Source: Aquabacterium sp.
Lineage (GTDB): Bacteria > Pseudomonadota > Gammaproteobacteria > Burkholderiales > Burkholderiaceae_C
Direction: 5' to 3'
NCBI RefSeq assembly: GCF_030652515.1
Contig: NZ_JAUSAR010000188.1
Span: forward strand, 62,001 to 126,000
Length of the DNA stretch: 64,000 nt
Shown here: piece by piece, positions 55,039 to 64,000 of the stretch
Layout of the letters: each line of letters opens with the position of its first letter
Position numbering within the stretch: position 1 is the first letter of the stretch
Made by a program: the position numbers and the translations under genes
Notes under the pieces: model-generated
What the model was told of the DNA's origin: nothing
Seen by the model: the letters and a program-made list of their open reading frames with translations, nothing else
The model's database searches: none

Positions 55039-56265
55039 ATGTTGGAAAAATTCACGATCATCATCCCGACGCGCGACCGGGCTGAAACCCTGGCGGCCAC
55101 CATCAAGACGTGCTTGAGGCAGCGCTACGAGAACCTGGAAATCATCGTCAGCGACAACGTCAGCTCCGACAACACCAAAGCGGTGGTCGAGGGGTTTGCC
55201 TCGCCGCGCCTGCGCTACATCAACCCGGGCCACCGGCTGAGCATGGCCGGGCACTTCGACTTCGCGCTGGGCCACGCCACCGAGGGCTTTGTGATGTGCA
55301 TCGGCTCTGACGATGGGGTGATGCCTGATGCAGTCGAATACGCCAGCGCGCTGGCCAGGCAGCATGGGGTCGATGCAGTGTCGTGCCGGCAGGCCTCGTA
55401 TGTTTGGCCCAATTTCATGGACCAAAGCATTGCGGGACGGCTGTCGTTCGGCCAGTTGCGCGACGACGTCGAGATCAGAAATTCCAAAGAATGGATTGAG
55501 CGGACGCTGAATTTCAAGGCGCCTTATTGCTTTGACCTGCCCAACCTTTATTGTGGCTTCGTCCACAAGCGGGTGCTGGACAAGGCCTACAAGAACGGCC
55601 GGTATTTCAACTCCATCACGCCCGACGCCTATGCCGCCTTTGCCACGGCCATCTCGGTAGACCGGTATGCCTTCTCGCACAAGTCCTTCGTGATCGCCGG
55701 GGCATCATCCAAGAGCAATGGCGCGTCGGCCATGCACCCCGTGGGTGCTGGCGAGGAGTTCAAGAAGTTCAATGTCGAGAACGACATCGAATTCAGCGCA
55801 GGGTATGTGAACTGCCCCAGCTTCGAGATTGCGGCGGGCGAAGCCTTTGCCAAGCTGGCCGAGATGTTCCCCGAGCGCTGTGCCCCCTACAAGGTCAACC
55901 ACGCGGCCATGCTCAAGGGTGCGTTGGACAATGCCAACGAGCGCACGCGCGATGCGGTCAAGGCGGCGGTGGCCCAGATGGCCGCGCATTTCTCGCTGGA
56001 TCTGTCCGCCCCCGTGCCCGCCATCCCCAAGGTCAAGCGCGGCCAGATGGGGCGCCCGACCTTGGGCGAATCGCTGCACGGCTATGTGGCTGGGCTGCGT
56101 ACGCCACGGGGCATCGAGATCGCGCGCTCATGGGACCTGGGCATCCAGGACGTGGACGACGCGGCGCTGGTGGCGCATGTGCTCAGCCAGGGCTTCAGCG
56201 CCGACCAGATCACCACGACCCGCTCCACGCTGACCAAGCGACTCAAGCGCAAGATCGGCCTTTGA
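55039..56265 (+). CDS. Glycosyltransferase family 2
   Basis: 408-residue enzyme with a GT-A domain in the first ~220 residues: TIIIPTRDRAETLAATIKTCLRQ, SDNVSSDNTKAVVEG and CIGSDDGVMPD with the DxD-type metal site. The C-terminal ~180 residues are helical and unassigned, longer than common GT2 proteins. It lies 14 bp after the acyltransferase gene. Confidence 0.86.
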   Translation: MLEKFTIIIPTRDRAETLAATIKTCLRQRYENLEIIVSDNVSSDNTKAVVEGFASPRLRYINPGHRLSMAGHFDFALGHATEGFVMCIGSDDGVMPDAVEYASALARQHGVDAVSCRQASYVWPNFMDQSIAGRLSFGQLRDDVEIRNSKEWIERTLNFKAPYCFDLPNLYCGFVHKRVLDKAYKNGRYFNSITPDAYAAFATAISVDRYAFSHKSFVIAGASSKSNGASAMHPVGAGEEFKKFNVENDIEFSAGYVNCPSFEIAAGEAFAKLAEMFPERCAPYKVNHAAMLKGALDNANERTRDAVKAAVAQMAAHFSLDLSAPVPAIPKVKRGQMGRPTLGESLHGYVAGLRTPRGIEIARSWDLGIQDVDDAALVAHVLSQGFSADQITTTRSTLTKRLKRKIGL

Positions 56266-56285
56266 TTTTTTGAATTGGAAACAAT

Positions 56286-57218
<933 letters not shown>

Positions 57219-57224
57219 TCCGCC

Positions 57225-58154
57225 ATGAACACCCCTGTTCTGTTCCTGATCTTCAACCGGCCGGACACTACCACCCAGGTGTTCGAAGCGATACGCCGGG
57301 CCAGGCCACCGCGCCTGTACATCGCGGCCGATGGGGCTCGCGCGGGCCGACTCGATGAGGCCGAGCGCTGCGCCGAGGCGCGCCGCATCGTCACGCAAGT
57401 GGACTGGCCGTGTGAGGTCAAGACATTGTTCCGCGAGGCAAACCTGGGTTGCCTTAAGGCGGTGTCCGGCGGCATCAACTGGTTCTTCGAGAACGAAGAG
57501 CAGGGCATCATCCTGGAGGACGATTGCCTGCCCGATCCCAGTTTCTTTGGTTACTGTGACGAGCTGCTGAATCGATACAGCGACGACGCGCGCGTGATGT
57601 GCATCACCGGCGATAACTTCGTGACCGAAGGTGGTGGTATCGCCATTGAGCAGTCGTATTACTTCTCCAAGTTCAACCACATCTGGGGTTGGGCCACCTG
57701 GCGCCGCGCCTGGACTCACTATGACGTGGGCATGAAGGCTTGGAACACCGAGCTGGGCGAGCAGGTGCTCAAAGGCGTGTTCCCTGATAACGCGCCGCTG
57801 CGCCGCTTCTGGATAGACTGCTTCAGCAAGGTGGCCGCAGGCGAGATCGACACTTGGGATTATCAGTGGAACTTCACCTGCTGGCGCCTAGGTGGCCTCA
57901 CGTGTGCGCCGGCGGTCAACCTCATCTCCAATGTCGGATTCGGTGCGGGTGCCACGCACACGGTGGATGCGGAAAGCAAATTGGCTAACCTGCAAATGCA
58001 TTCATTGTCGCAACCCTTGGTGCATCCGGAGCAGGTGCAGAACAACGTGGCGGCCGACAACTGGTCGGGTGCAAACCTGTTCCCGCTTAAGCGTTATTCG
58101 GCGCGGCGTGTGCTGGGTCGACGCTTGAAAGCGCTGCTGCTGCGCGGGCATTGA
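57225..58154 (+). CDS. GT-A glycosyltransferase-like protein (HlpA-type)
   Basis: 309-residue protein with a GT-A opening, VLFLIFNRPDTTTQVFEAIRRA, and acidic donor motif ILEDDCLPDPSFF. The central block FNHIWGWATWRRAWTHYDVGM is typical of a subgroup often labelled hemolytic protein HlpA-like or nucleotide-diphospho-sugar transferase. Probable glycan transferase with unknown specificity. 6 bp after the UXS gene. Confidence 0.8.
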   Translation: MNTPVLFLIFNRPDTTTQVFEAIRRARPPRLYIAADGARAGRLDEAERCAEARRIVTQVDWPCEVKTLFREANLGCLKAVSGGINWFFENEEQGIILEDDCLPDPSFFGYCDELLNRYSDDARVMCITGDNFVTEGGGIAIEQSYYFSKFNHIWGWATWRRAWTHYDVGMKAWNTELGEQVLKGVFPDNAPLRRFWIDCFSKVAAGEIDTWDYQWNFTCWRLGGLTCAPAVNLISNVGFGAGATHTVDAESKLANLQMHSLSQPLVHPEQVQNNVAADNWSGANLFPLKRYSARRVLGRRLKALLLRGH

Positions 58155-58283
58155 GTTCGCTTCGGTGCGCGATAAATTTTGCCTTTTTTAGCTAGTCTCG
58201 GGAGTAGTTGAGCTTGTTCTGCATGACATGGGGTCTTGCGTGAAGCAATCGTGCTGTCTTACTTTCCTTTGATTGATCGTTGC

Positions 58284-59078
58284 ATGAAAAGCAAAGAACT
58301 GGTTTGCCGCGTCTGTGGTTCGATGGCGCAACACATTTGGTCAACCAAACTGTTGAGGCACGATGTCGCGTACTACGAATGCCCACAGTGCGCCTACATC
58401 CAAACGGAGGAACCTCATTGGCTGGAGGAAGCCTATTCGTCGGCGATCAACTCGTCCGATACTGGAATACTGGCGCGCAATCAGTTTTGCATGGAGGGGA
58501 CCTTGATCACCTTGTGGATATTGGGTGGCAAGCACGGGCGAGTGATAGATGTTGCTGGTGGGTATGGGGTGCTGGTGCGCATGCTGCGTGATGTTGGTGT
58601 GGATGCCCTCTGGTCTGACAAATACGCTCAAAATCAGCTCGCGCGTGGTTTTGAAGATGATGGGCAGCATGCGTTCTTGGCGACATCATTCGAGTCGTTC
58701 GAGCATTTCGTTCAGCCGATGGAGGAACTCAATGCCTTGCTGGAGTCAGCGGACTCGCTCTTGATTTCAACGGAGTTCGCGCCCGAGCCCACCCCGGCCG
58801 CGAAGGATTGGTGGTACTACGGTCTGGATCATGGGCAGCACATCGGTTTCTTCAGGCGCCGCACGCTGGAGTGGATGGCCGCTCGACACAGCATGCGTTT
58901 GTTGTCCGATGGGCGCTCGTTTCATCTGTTCACGCGTGCTAGCGTCAATGAGTTCCTCTGGAATCAGTTAATAAAACGTCGCAAGCGTTTCCTGAAAATG
59001 GCGCGCAAGGGGCTGAAGTCCAGGACATGGAGCGACTACGAGATGTTGGCCAAGCCAGACCAGCAGGGCGCTGGCTAG
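58284..59078 (+). CDS. SAM-dependent methyltransferase with zinc ribbon
   Basis: 264-residue methyltransferase. A Cys-rich N-terminus (LVCRVCGS and YYECPQCAYIQ) is followed by a SAM site VIDVAGGYGVLVRML. It lacks the YHEH block and C-terminal domain of the C-methyltransferase at 52273, so is likely an O-methyltransferase or different class. Start set at the ATG at 58284; a TTG at 58236 would add 16 residues. Confidence 0.75.
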   Translation: MKSKELVCRVCGSMAQHIWSTKLLRHDVAYYECPQCAYIQTEEPHWLEEAYSSAINSSDTGILARNQFCMEGTLITLWILGGKHGRVIDVAGGYGVLVRMLRDVGVDALWSDKYAQNQLARGFEDDGQHAFLATSFESFEHFVQPMEELNALLESADSLLISTEFAPEPTPAAKDWWYYGLDHGQHIGFFRRRTLEWMAARHSMRLLSDGRSFHLFTRASVNEFLWNQLIKRRKRFLKMARKGLKSRTWSDYEMLAKPDQQGAG

Positions 59079-59080
59079 TT

Positions 59081-60193
59081 ATGAACATTGGTTTTGATGA
59101 ACAAATTTTCGGTTTGCAGTCGCGAGGGGGCATCTCACGGTACTTCGCGGAAATTGGGCGTGCCATGCAAACCCATGGTGTGCGGGTGATGTGTGCGCCA
59201 GGCATGCATGTGAACATGCATTTGGCCAGACCTGGCTTCAAGGTTTCAGGCCTTTATGTCCAGTCGTATCACAAGGCACTGGCCAACAAAATCAGGCGTG
59301 GCAATGCGGCTTACTCCGACTTCTACTTGCGCCGAGCCGAAATTGATGTTCTGCACGAAACCTATTACCGCCCGGATGAAGGCGATCGGCATGCAGGCCT
59401 GGTGCCTCGGGTGGTCACGGTCCATGACCTGATCCACGAGATCTTCGCCGCTGAGTATTCGCCCAATGACAAGGTGGCGGCCACCATGCGGGCTGCTGTG
59501 CAGCGGGCCGACCACGTAATCTGCGTGTCCGAACGAACTCGGCAGGATCTGGTCGATCGTTTTGGCACTCCGGTTGGCAAAACCTCGGTGGTTCACCATG
59601 GCATTAGTGAGCTGGACGCATTCCAGGTTTTGCTTCCGCCTGGTCCGCCTTTCTTTCTGTTTGTGGGCAATCGGCAGGGCTACAAGAATTTCGAGAGCCT
59701 GTTGCGGGCGTTTGCGGCCAGCCCGAGTTTGCGCCGTGATTTGCGCCTTGTGGCTTTTGGCGGAGGTGTGGCTCAGACCTCTGAGATCACCTTGATCCAG
59801 AGCCTGGGCCTGTCTGTGGGTCAAGCCGCAGGCAACGTGGCGTTCGTGGGTGGCGACGATGGCATTTTGGGTGCGCACATGGGCGCTGCGCTGGCCATGG
59901 TCTATCCGTCCCGCTATGAGGGCTTTGGTATGCCGCCGCTGGAGGCCATGCACATGGGCTGCCCGGTGGTTTGCAGCAAAGCTAGTGTGATGCCAGAGGT
60001 TTTGGGCGATGCGCCGTACTACGTCGATCCGGACGACGTTGATGACATCCGGCGCGCTCTGGAGGAGGTCAAGGACTCCAGCACGCTGCGCGCGGACCTG
60101 ATCCAACGGGGGCGGCAGCGGGCGGGGCTCTATTCATGGCAACGCTGTGCTGACGAAACTCTGGCCGTCTACCGCCAAGTTCTGGGAGCTTGA
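59081..60193 (+). CDS. Glycosyltransferase family 4 (GT-B)
   Basis: 370-residue GT4 enzyme with RGGISRYFAEIGRAM, TVHDLIHEIF, GNRQGYKNFESLLRAF and PSRYEGFGMPPLEAMHMGCPVV (E-x7-E). It begins two bases after the methyltransferase gene and converges on the GT2 gene with 6 bp between stops. Resembles mannosyl- or rhamnosyltransferases, but donor is unknown. Confidence 0.88.
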   Translation: MNIGFDEQIFGLQSRGGISRYFAEIGRAMQTHGVRVMCAPGMHVNMHLARPGFKVSGLYVQSYHKALANKIRRGNAAYSDFYLRRAEIDVLHETYYRPDEGDRHAGLVPRVVTVHDLIHEIFAAEYSPNDKVAATMRAAVQRADHVICVSERTRQDLVDRFGTPVGKTSVVHHGISELDAFQVLLPPGPPFFLFVGNRQGYKNFESLLRAFAASPSLRRDLRLVAFGGGVAQTSEITLIQSLGLSVGQAAGNVAFVGGDDGILGAHMGAALAMVYPSRYEGFGMPPLEAMHMGCPVVCSKASVMPEVLGDAPYYVDPDDVDDIRRALEEVKDSSTLRADLIQRGRQRAGLYSWQRCADETLAVYRQVLGA

Positions 60194-60199
60194 AGCACG

Positions 60200-60910
60200 C
60201 TATGCCTTCGATTTGAGTCGGTAGAGGCCTCTCTTGAGGTGGTACCTCAAGAGCCCGATGAAGCGGTGCTTGCGGTTGATCTCCAGATTCTCCATCTTGG
60301 TCGATCGGCCAGACGATACGCCGCCCAGCTCGAATATGCTGACGACGTCGTCGTGGAAAGAGAAGCTGGCATTGGCTTGTTGCAGGCGGATCATCAGGTC
60401 GCGGTCGGCGCAGATTCGGTAGCTCTCGTCGAAGCCCTGGAGTTGTTGCAGTACCGATTTGCGCACAGCGCAGGTCAGGTGCGGCAGCGTGTCTCGGTAG
60501 AGCTTGTCGGGGTGACGCTCATGGATGAACACAGGCTGCTCGTCGATTGGTCGCACCTGGGTTTTCGCGTAGAACACATCGCTGCGGCGGCTGCCTATCA
60601 CGTCGAGGTAGCGAGCATATGCGTCTGGGATGGCTTCGTCGCCCGAGTTGATGTAGGCGATGTAATGGCCTCTGGCCAAGTCGATGCCCTTGTTCATGGC
60701 GTTGTAGATGCCCGTGTCGCATTCGCAGATGGTGCGGACATGCGAGCGGCCAGCAGTATATTGCGCGATGACCTCGCCCGAGCTGTCTGAGGATTGGCCA
60801 TCGATGACGATGTGCTCAACCTGGTCTGACAGCAACGGGCCGATAGAGCGTAGGGTGCGCCTCAGGCCCTCCGCGTTGTTGAGGTTGATGGTGATGATCG
60901 ATAGCAGCAT
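60200..60910 (-). CDS. Glycosyltransferase family 2 (WcaE-like)
   Basis: 236-residue GT-A enzyme: LLSIITINLNNAEGLRRTL, VIDGQSSDSSGEVI, CDTGIYNAMNKGIDLARG and INSGDE as the metal site. The start at 60910 leaves a 10-bp gap to the upstream gene end at 60921; a longer start would overlap it. Last gene of the minus set. Confidence 0.85.
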   Translation of the reverse strand: MLLSIITINLNNAEGLRRTLRSIGPLLSDQVEHIVIDGQSSDSSGEVIAQYTAGRSHVRTICECDTGIYNAMNKGIDLARGHYIAYINSGDEAIPDAYARYLDVIGSRRSDVFYAKTQVRPIDEQPVFIHERHPDKLYRDTLPHLTCAVRKSVLQQLQGFDESYRICADRDLMIRLQQANASFSFHDDVVSIFELGGVSSGRSTKMENLEINRKHRFIGLLRYHLKRGLYRLKSKA

Positions 60911-60920
60911 GCTTGGGCGT

Positions 60921-62456
60921 TCAGGCGTTGTAGTCCGCAATTGACATGGGATTGAGTGGGCTGGCCAGCTTGAGTTGTTCAAGCACTGCCGAGTTCAGGT
61001 GGATCTCCTGTTTGCGCTGGGTGATCCGGCTCTTGGCCTCCATCCACATGGCCTGGTTTGCGGATGACGCGCTGCTGGCCAGATACAAGGTCGAATTGCT
61101 ACCGTCGTCTTTCATGTAGTAGTCGCCGATCGCAGTCCGGTAGTGCTTGAATGAGGAGAGGTGGTGGGCGCAGATGCGTAGCAGGAACTCGTAGTCCTCG
61201 TAGCGCACCAGTTGCTCATCGAACCGGAGGTCGTGCGCAGAGATGCGGGACTTGTCTATTACATAGCTGTGGATCGGGCAGCAGTTCATCTTGAACAAGG
61301 CGCTTAAGGATCCTTGTTGGTTGAGCGGGTCCGTGTGTCTGAGCTGGCTGACCTCGTCGAAGCATTCGAAGTGCTTGGTGACGATTCCACCGAAGGCTAT
61401 GCCAACTTGGGTCTGGGCTAGCTCGCCAATCAAGAGACCATAGGCTTCGGGGTAGATGACGTCGTCGTGATCCAGGAAGGCCAGGTAGCGGCCGGTGGAG
61501 CGCACCACGCCCAGGTTGAGCAACTCGGTGCGCGCGTCCTTGCCGGGGGTGCATGGGTGGTTGACGATCTGGACGGAAGGGGGATTTTGCGCGAGTTGAG
61601 CGATGGCTGCGACGGCGCGCTGGACGACGACGATGTCTGCGGCTGTAAAGTTCTGCGTGACGATAAGCAGCTCGATGTCTGGGTAGGCCGAGCAAGCCAC
61701 CGAGAACACGGCCCGTTTGAGTTCGCTGAGACGGCGTACGTCGTGGAATCGGCAGACGACCGATAACCTGCCGGTGCTTTTGGTGTCTGCCGCCGGACTA
61801 CTTGCCTCTGGAGTCATGAAATACAGAGCCGCCGGACAGGTCTTGACCTTGAAGCCCAAAGCCCTGGCGCGCTCGGACAAGGCGATGTCGGCCTGTGGTG
61901 CGGGCAGCGAGGGATCGAAGCCCAGCGTTTGCTCGTACAGCGTGCGGGGGATTAGCATGCACACACGCTGGACCCAGGGCGTGTCGTAGGTGTTCGGCTC
62001 GAAGGATTTTGGGTGTTGCTGCGGAAAGATCGTGGCGTCGATGAGTGCGGCGCCGTCGGCGGCCATGTGCATCTGTAGCAGTGCGGTCAACGCGTCTGGA
62101 TGGGGTGCTCCTCGTGCGTCCACTGCGATGTATGCCCCGCAGCCCGTCTTAAAGGCCTCTGTCATCATGACGTGGTGGGTGTCGCCGGTGAGCACTAGGC
62201 TGTTGGCCTGCCCGCGTGCTTGCGCGCTAGCCGTGGCGATGCCGCGCAGACACCTGGCTTGTTCGGCTGTTGTGGCCATATGGGTTAGCACACCCCACGC
62301 GATGACGGGGAAAGGCCCGGCAATGCCATTGCCCAGTTGATGACGGCGCTGTGCCAGATCAAGGCGAGCCTTGTACTGGCGCGCTTTGCCAAGTTGGCGC
62401 CGCGCCAGCCGCTGGCGGTTCCACTGCCGAAGCAGCTTCTTTATTGCGGCAATCAT
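60921..62456 (-). CDS. Tandem GT2-like glycosyltransferase, first domain degenerate
   Basis: 511-residue protein. Residues ~45-225 resemble a GT-A fold that lacks the usual N-terminal strand and has VDARGAPHPDAL in place of a clear DxD motif. Residues ~230-480 form a complete GT2 domain (SVVCRFHDVRRLSELKRAVFS, then AFLDHDDVIYPEAYG with DHDD). It might be bifunctional or use the first part for binding. It overlaps the next gene's stop region by four bases. Confidence 0.8.
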   Translation of the reverse strand: MIAAIKKLLRQWNRQRLARRQLGKARQYKARLDLAQRRHQLGNGIAGPFPVIAWGVLTHMATTAEQARCLRGIATASAQARGQANSLVLTGDTHHVMMTEAFKTGCGAYIAVDARGAPHPDALTALLQMHMAADGAALIDATIFPQQHPKSFEPNTYDTPWVQRVCMLIPRTLYEQTLGFDPSLPAPQADIALSERARALGFKVKTCPAALYFMTPEASSPAADTKSTGRLSVVCRFHDVRRLSELKRAVFSVACSAYPDIELLIVTQNFTAADIVVVQRAVAAIAQLAQNPPSVQIVNHPCTPGKDARTELLNLGVVRSTGRYLAFLDHDDVIYPEAYGLLIGELAQTQVGIAFGGIVTKHFECFDEVSQLRHTDPLNQQGSLSALFKMNCCPIHSYVIDKSRISAHDLRFDEQLVRYEDYEFLLRICAHHLSSFKHYRTAIGDYYMKDDGSNSTLYLASSASSANQAMWMEAKSRITQRKQEIHLNSAVLEQLKLASPLNPMSIADYNA

Positions 62457-63388
62457 ATGACGTGTTTGGCGTCGGTTCTGCGTAGCTTTCTGTCACGTGG
62501 GTAGCGTATTGCCCCTATGACCCGACCGAATACCCGCGTGGCCCGAACCACGTCCAGCACCAGAACTCGTGCCAGCATTTCCAGTGCGGCCGTTGCGCAA
62601 TACCGCCAGCGGCGTGCCGTGGACACTTGCACACCCAGGTGCTTGAGCTCAAATAAAAACTTGGACTGGATATGGTGATATCCACGGAGGTACTCGGCTT
62701 TGAAGCGCCCCTTGCCGCTGCTGGAGCTTCTGGACAGGTGCTTGACGGTGGCTTTGGGCGCCAGGATCAGCTCGCCGCATTGCTGGGCAAGGCGCATGCA
62801 GAGATCGGTGTCTTCCTGATAAAGAAAGAAGTCTTCGTCAAAGCCTTGAATCTGGATCATGGCTTCGCGCCGAATCAGCATGCATGCGCCAGAGATGAAT
62901 CCCACGCAGGTGTCGGCCTCGGCGCCTGGGCCTTTTGGTGACCATGAACCGGGCGTCCAGCCATAGCTCAAATCCAGGTAGCCCCTTTTTCCCGACAGTT
63001 GTGGGCCGATGGCTGAGGCTTTTGGATACCGGTCGGCCGCCTGAATCATGGCTATGCCGTCATCGGCGCCAATGACGCAATCCGGGTTGAGCAAGAGCAC
63101 GAACTCGGTGGTGGCGGCCCAGACGCCCTGATTGTTGGCAGCGCCAAAACCGCGGTTGCGTTCATTGACGATGATCCGGGCATGCGGGAGGTGCTCACGC
63201 ACTTGGGCCACCGTGTCGTCACTGCTGGCATTATCGATCACCGTGACATGGGGAAACGCCGCGAGGCAGCGCCCCAGTTCAGGCGCGCAATGTCCACTGT
63301 GGTACGTGGCCATGACCACGGTGACTCGATCGAGATCTCCGGCTTGCGAAGCCGGGGTTTGGACAGGCGGAGTGCTGAGCATGCGCAA
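62453..63388 (-). CDS. Glycosyltransferase family 2 (rhamnosyltransferase-like)
   Basis: 311-residue GT2 with TVVMATYHSGHCAPELGRCL, VIDNASSDDTVAQVREHL, NRGFGAANNQGVWAA and LLNPDCVIGADDG, followed by GFDEDFFLYQEDTDLCMRL, typical of rhamnosyltransferases (RfbN/WbbL type). It overlaps the tandem GT gene by four bases. The first ATG or the third codon ATG may start it. Confidence 0.88.
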   Translation of the reverse strand: MRMLSTPPVQTPASQAGDLDRVTVVMATYHSGHCAPELGRCLAAFPHVTVIDNASSDDTVAQVREHLPHARIIVNERNRGFGAANNQGVWAATTEFVLLLNPDCVIGADDGIAMIQAADRYPKASAIGPQLSGKRGYLDLSYGWTPGSWSPKGPGAEADTCVGFISGACMLIRREAMIQIQGFDEDFFLYQEDTDLCMRLAQQCGELILAPKATVKHLSRSSSSGKGRFKAEYLRGYHHIQSKFLFELKHLGVQVSTARRWRYCATAALEMLARVLVLDVVRATRVFGRVIGAIRYPRDRKLRRTDAKHVI

Positions 63389-63447
63389 TTTTGCCAGGGA
63401 AGTGGACTTGCTTTTGGAGTCAGGACACCACGGCGTGCTTTGACTCC

Positions 63448-64000
63448 TCAGGCGGTGAACAGCGCTTGGTAGCGCTGACGCATGAGTTCGACACCGTGCC
63501 TGGCCAAAGCGTCTTGACGAGCATGTTGAGCCAGCGTGGCGGCTTGCTCAGGCTGCGTGAGCAGGCGCCGCAGCGCGTTGGCCATGTCCGCCGGGCATCC
63601 TTCTGGCACGAGAAGCCCATTGCGGTCGTGGTCGATGATCTCCTTGATGCCAACGACCTGGCTGGCCACCACGGCGCAACCGGCGGCCATGCCTTCAATC
63701 AAGGCCAGTGGCATGCCTTCGTAATGGGTGCTGAGCAGGCAAATTTGATTCTGCTTCAGCAAGGCGGGCACATCTTTGCACAGGCCGATGAAAACGACTT
63801 GGTCCTTGAGCCCCAATTCTTTGCTGAGTGTTTCGGCCTTGTTTCTGTAGCGCTGTTTGCCGCCGCCAGCCAGAAGCAGTTTGGGTGTCAGCCCGGTTTC
63901 CTTGAGCAGCTTCAAAGCACGAATGGCCGTCTCATGGTCCTTCTGCCCCGAGAAGCGAGCGCACATGACGATGTTTGGTGCGCGCGAAGAATAAGAGATC
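63448..64000 (-). CDS. Glycosyltransferase family 4, 5' part outside window
   Basis: The C-terminal ~183 residues of a GT4 enzyme. The reading frame stays open to the window edge (YSSRAPNIVMCARFSGQKDHETAI), so the N-terminal acceptor domain is missing from view. Visible motifs are MCARFSGQKDHETAIRAL and LLSTHYEGMPLALIEGMAAGCAVVAS (E-x7-E) and a C-terminal helical tail. Sits 59 bp upstream of the rhamnosyltransferase-like gene in the same direction, so it is part of that unit. Confidence 0.87.
   Translation of the reverse strand, partial: ISYSSRAPNIVMCARFSGQKDHETAIRALKLLKETGLTPKLLLAGGGKQRYRNKAETLSKELGLKDQVVFIGLCKDVPALLKQNQICLLSTHYEGMPLALIEGMAAGCAVVASQVVGIKEIIDHDRNGLLVPEGCPADMANALRRLLTQPEQAATLAQHARQDALARHGVELMRQRYQALFTA

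Noticed and set aside
63414-63447. Hairpin with GGAGTCA / TGACTCC arms after the GT4 gene
   Set aside because: Loop is 16-18 bases and no T-run follows, so not a convincing terminator.

Overview
The window reads as a chromosome segment of a Burkholderiales betaproteobacterium, most likely a Comamonadaceae relative. The reasons are the pilB-pilC-pilD-coaE-zapD-yacG run, the secA / M23 peptidase / DUF721 neighbourhood, a tmRNA with an ANDQTFALAA-type tag, and GC-rich housekeeping genes. No taxonomic search was run, so this placement is an inference.

Layout. (1) About 1-4480: right end of a genomic island inserted at the 3' end of the tmRNA gene. It carries a P4-type integrase, a second tyrosine recombinase facing it 24 bp away, a solitary DNA methyltransferase and about 1.2 kb with no convincing gene. 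(2) 4480-20363: chromosomal backbone with ssrA, argJ, a LytS/LytR-type two-component pair, a fused TRAP transporter membrane protein, secA, a small secreted protein with a ZnuD-like TonB receptor, an M23 peptidase, a DUF721 protein, a rubrerythrin-rubredoxin-reductase operon and an AAA/DUF4143 ATPase. (3) 20476-40681: a Wzx/Wzy-type surface polysaccharide locus in two convergent arms. The plus arm holds a Wza-like export protein, a Wzz-like protein, a Wzy-like polymerase, two glycosyltransferases and an acetyltransferase. The minus arm runs pseB-pseC-pseF-SDR-acyltransferase-pseG-like-propeller-wbqC-pseI-wzx-unknown GT and makes a pseudaminic-type nonulosonic acid. A WecA/MraY-type initiating transferase lies beyond pseB. 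DNA from about 23.0 to 31.2 kb is clearly AT-richer than its surroundings. (4) 40807-46286: yacG, zapD, coaE and type IV pilus genes pilD, pilC and pilB. (5) 46366-49720: msbA, a WaaC-like heptosyltransferase and a DUF4254 protein, for lipid A-core assembly. (6) 49888-64000: a second glycan locus. It has rfbF-rfbG-epimerase-C-methyltransferase-reductase, predicted to give a CDP-linked branched 6-deoxyhexose, then an acyltransferase, a UDP-xylose synthase, another methyltransferase and seven glycosyltransferases, the last cut by the window end.

How the parts work together. Most of the window builds the cell envelope. Two nucleotide-sugar pathways (CMP-pseudaminic-type acid and a CDP-branched deoxysugar, plus UDP-xylose) feed glycosyltransferases. 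Glycans are started by the WecA-like protein, flipped by Wzx, polymerised by the Wzy candidate under Wzz control and possibly exported through the Wza-like protein. MsbA and WaaC supply the LPS base. The strongest leads are the modified pseudaminic cluster (no GNAT-type PseH, an SDR without its catalytic lysine, a propeller/WbqC pair), the branched CDP-sugar operon, the 41-bp palindrome that fills the promoter of the DUF4143 ATPase gene, and the TRAP protein without a binding protein. I did not find a wholly new defence system or a CRISPR array.
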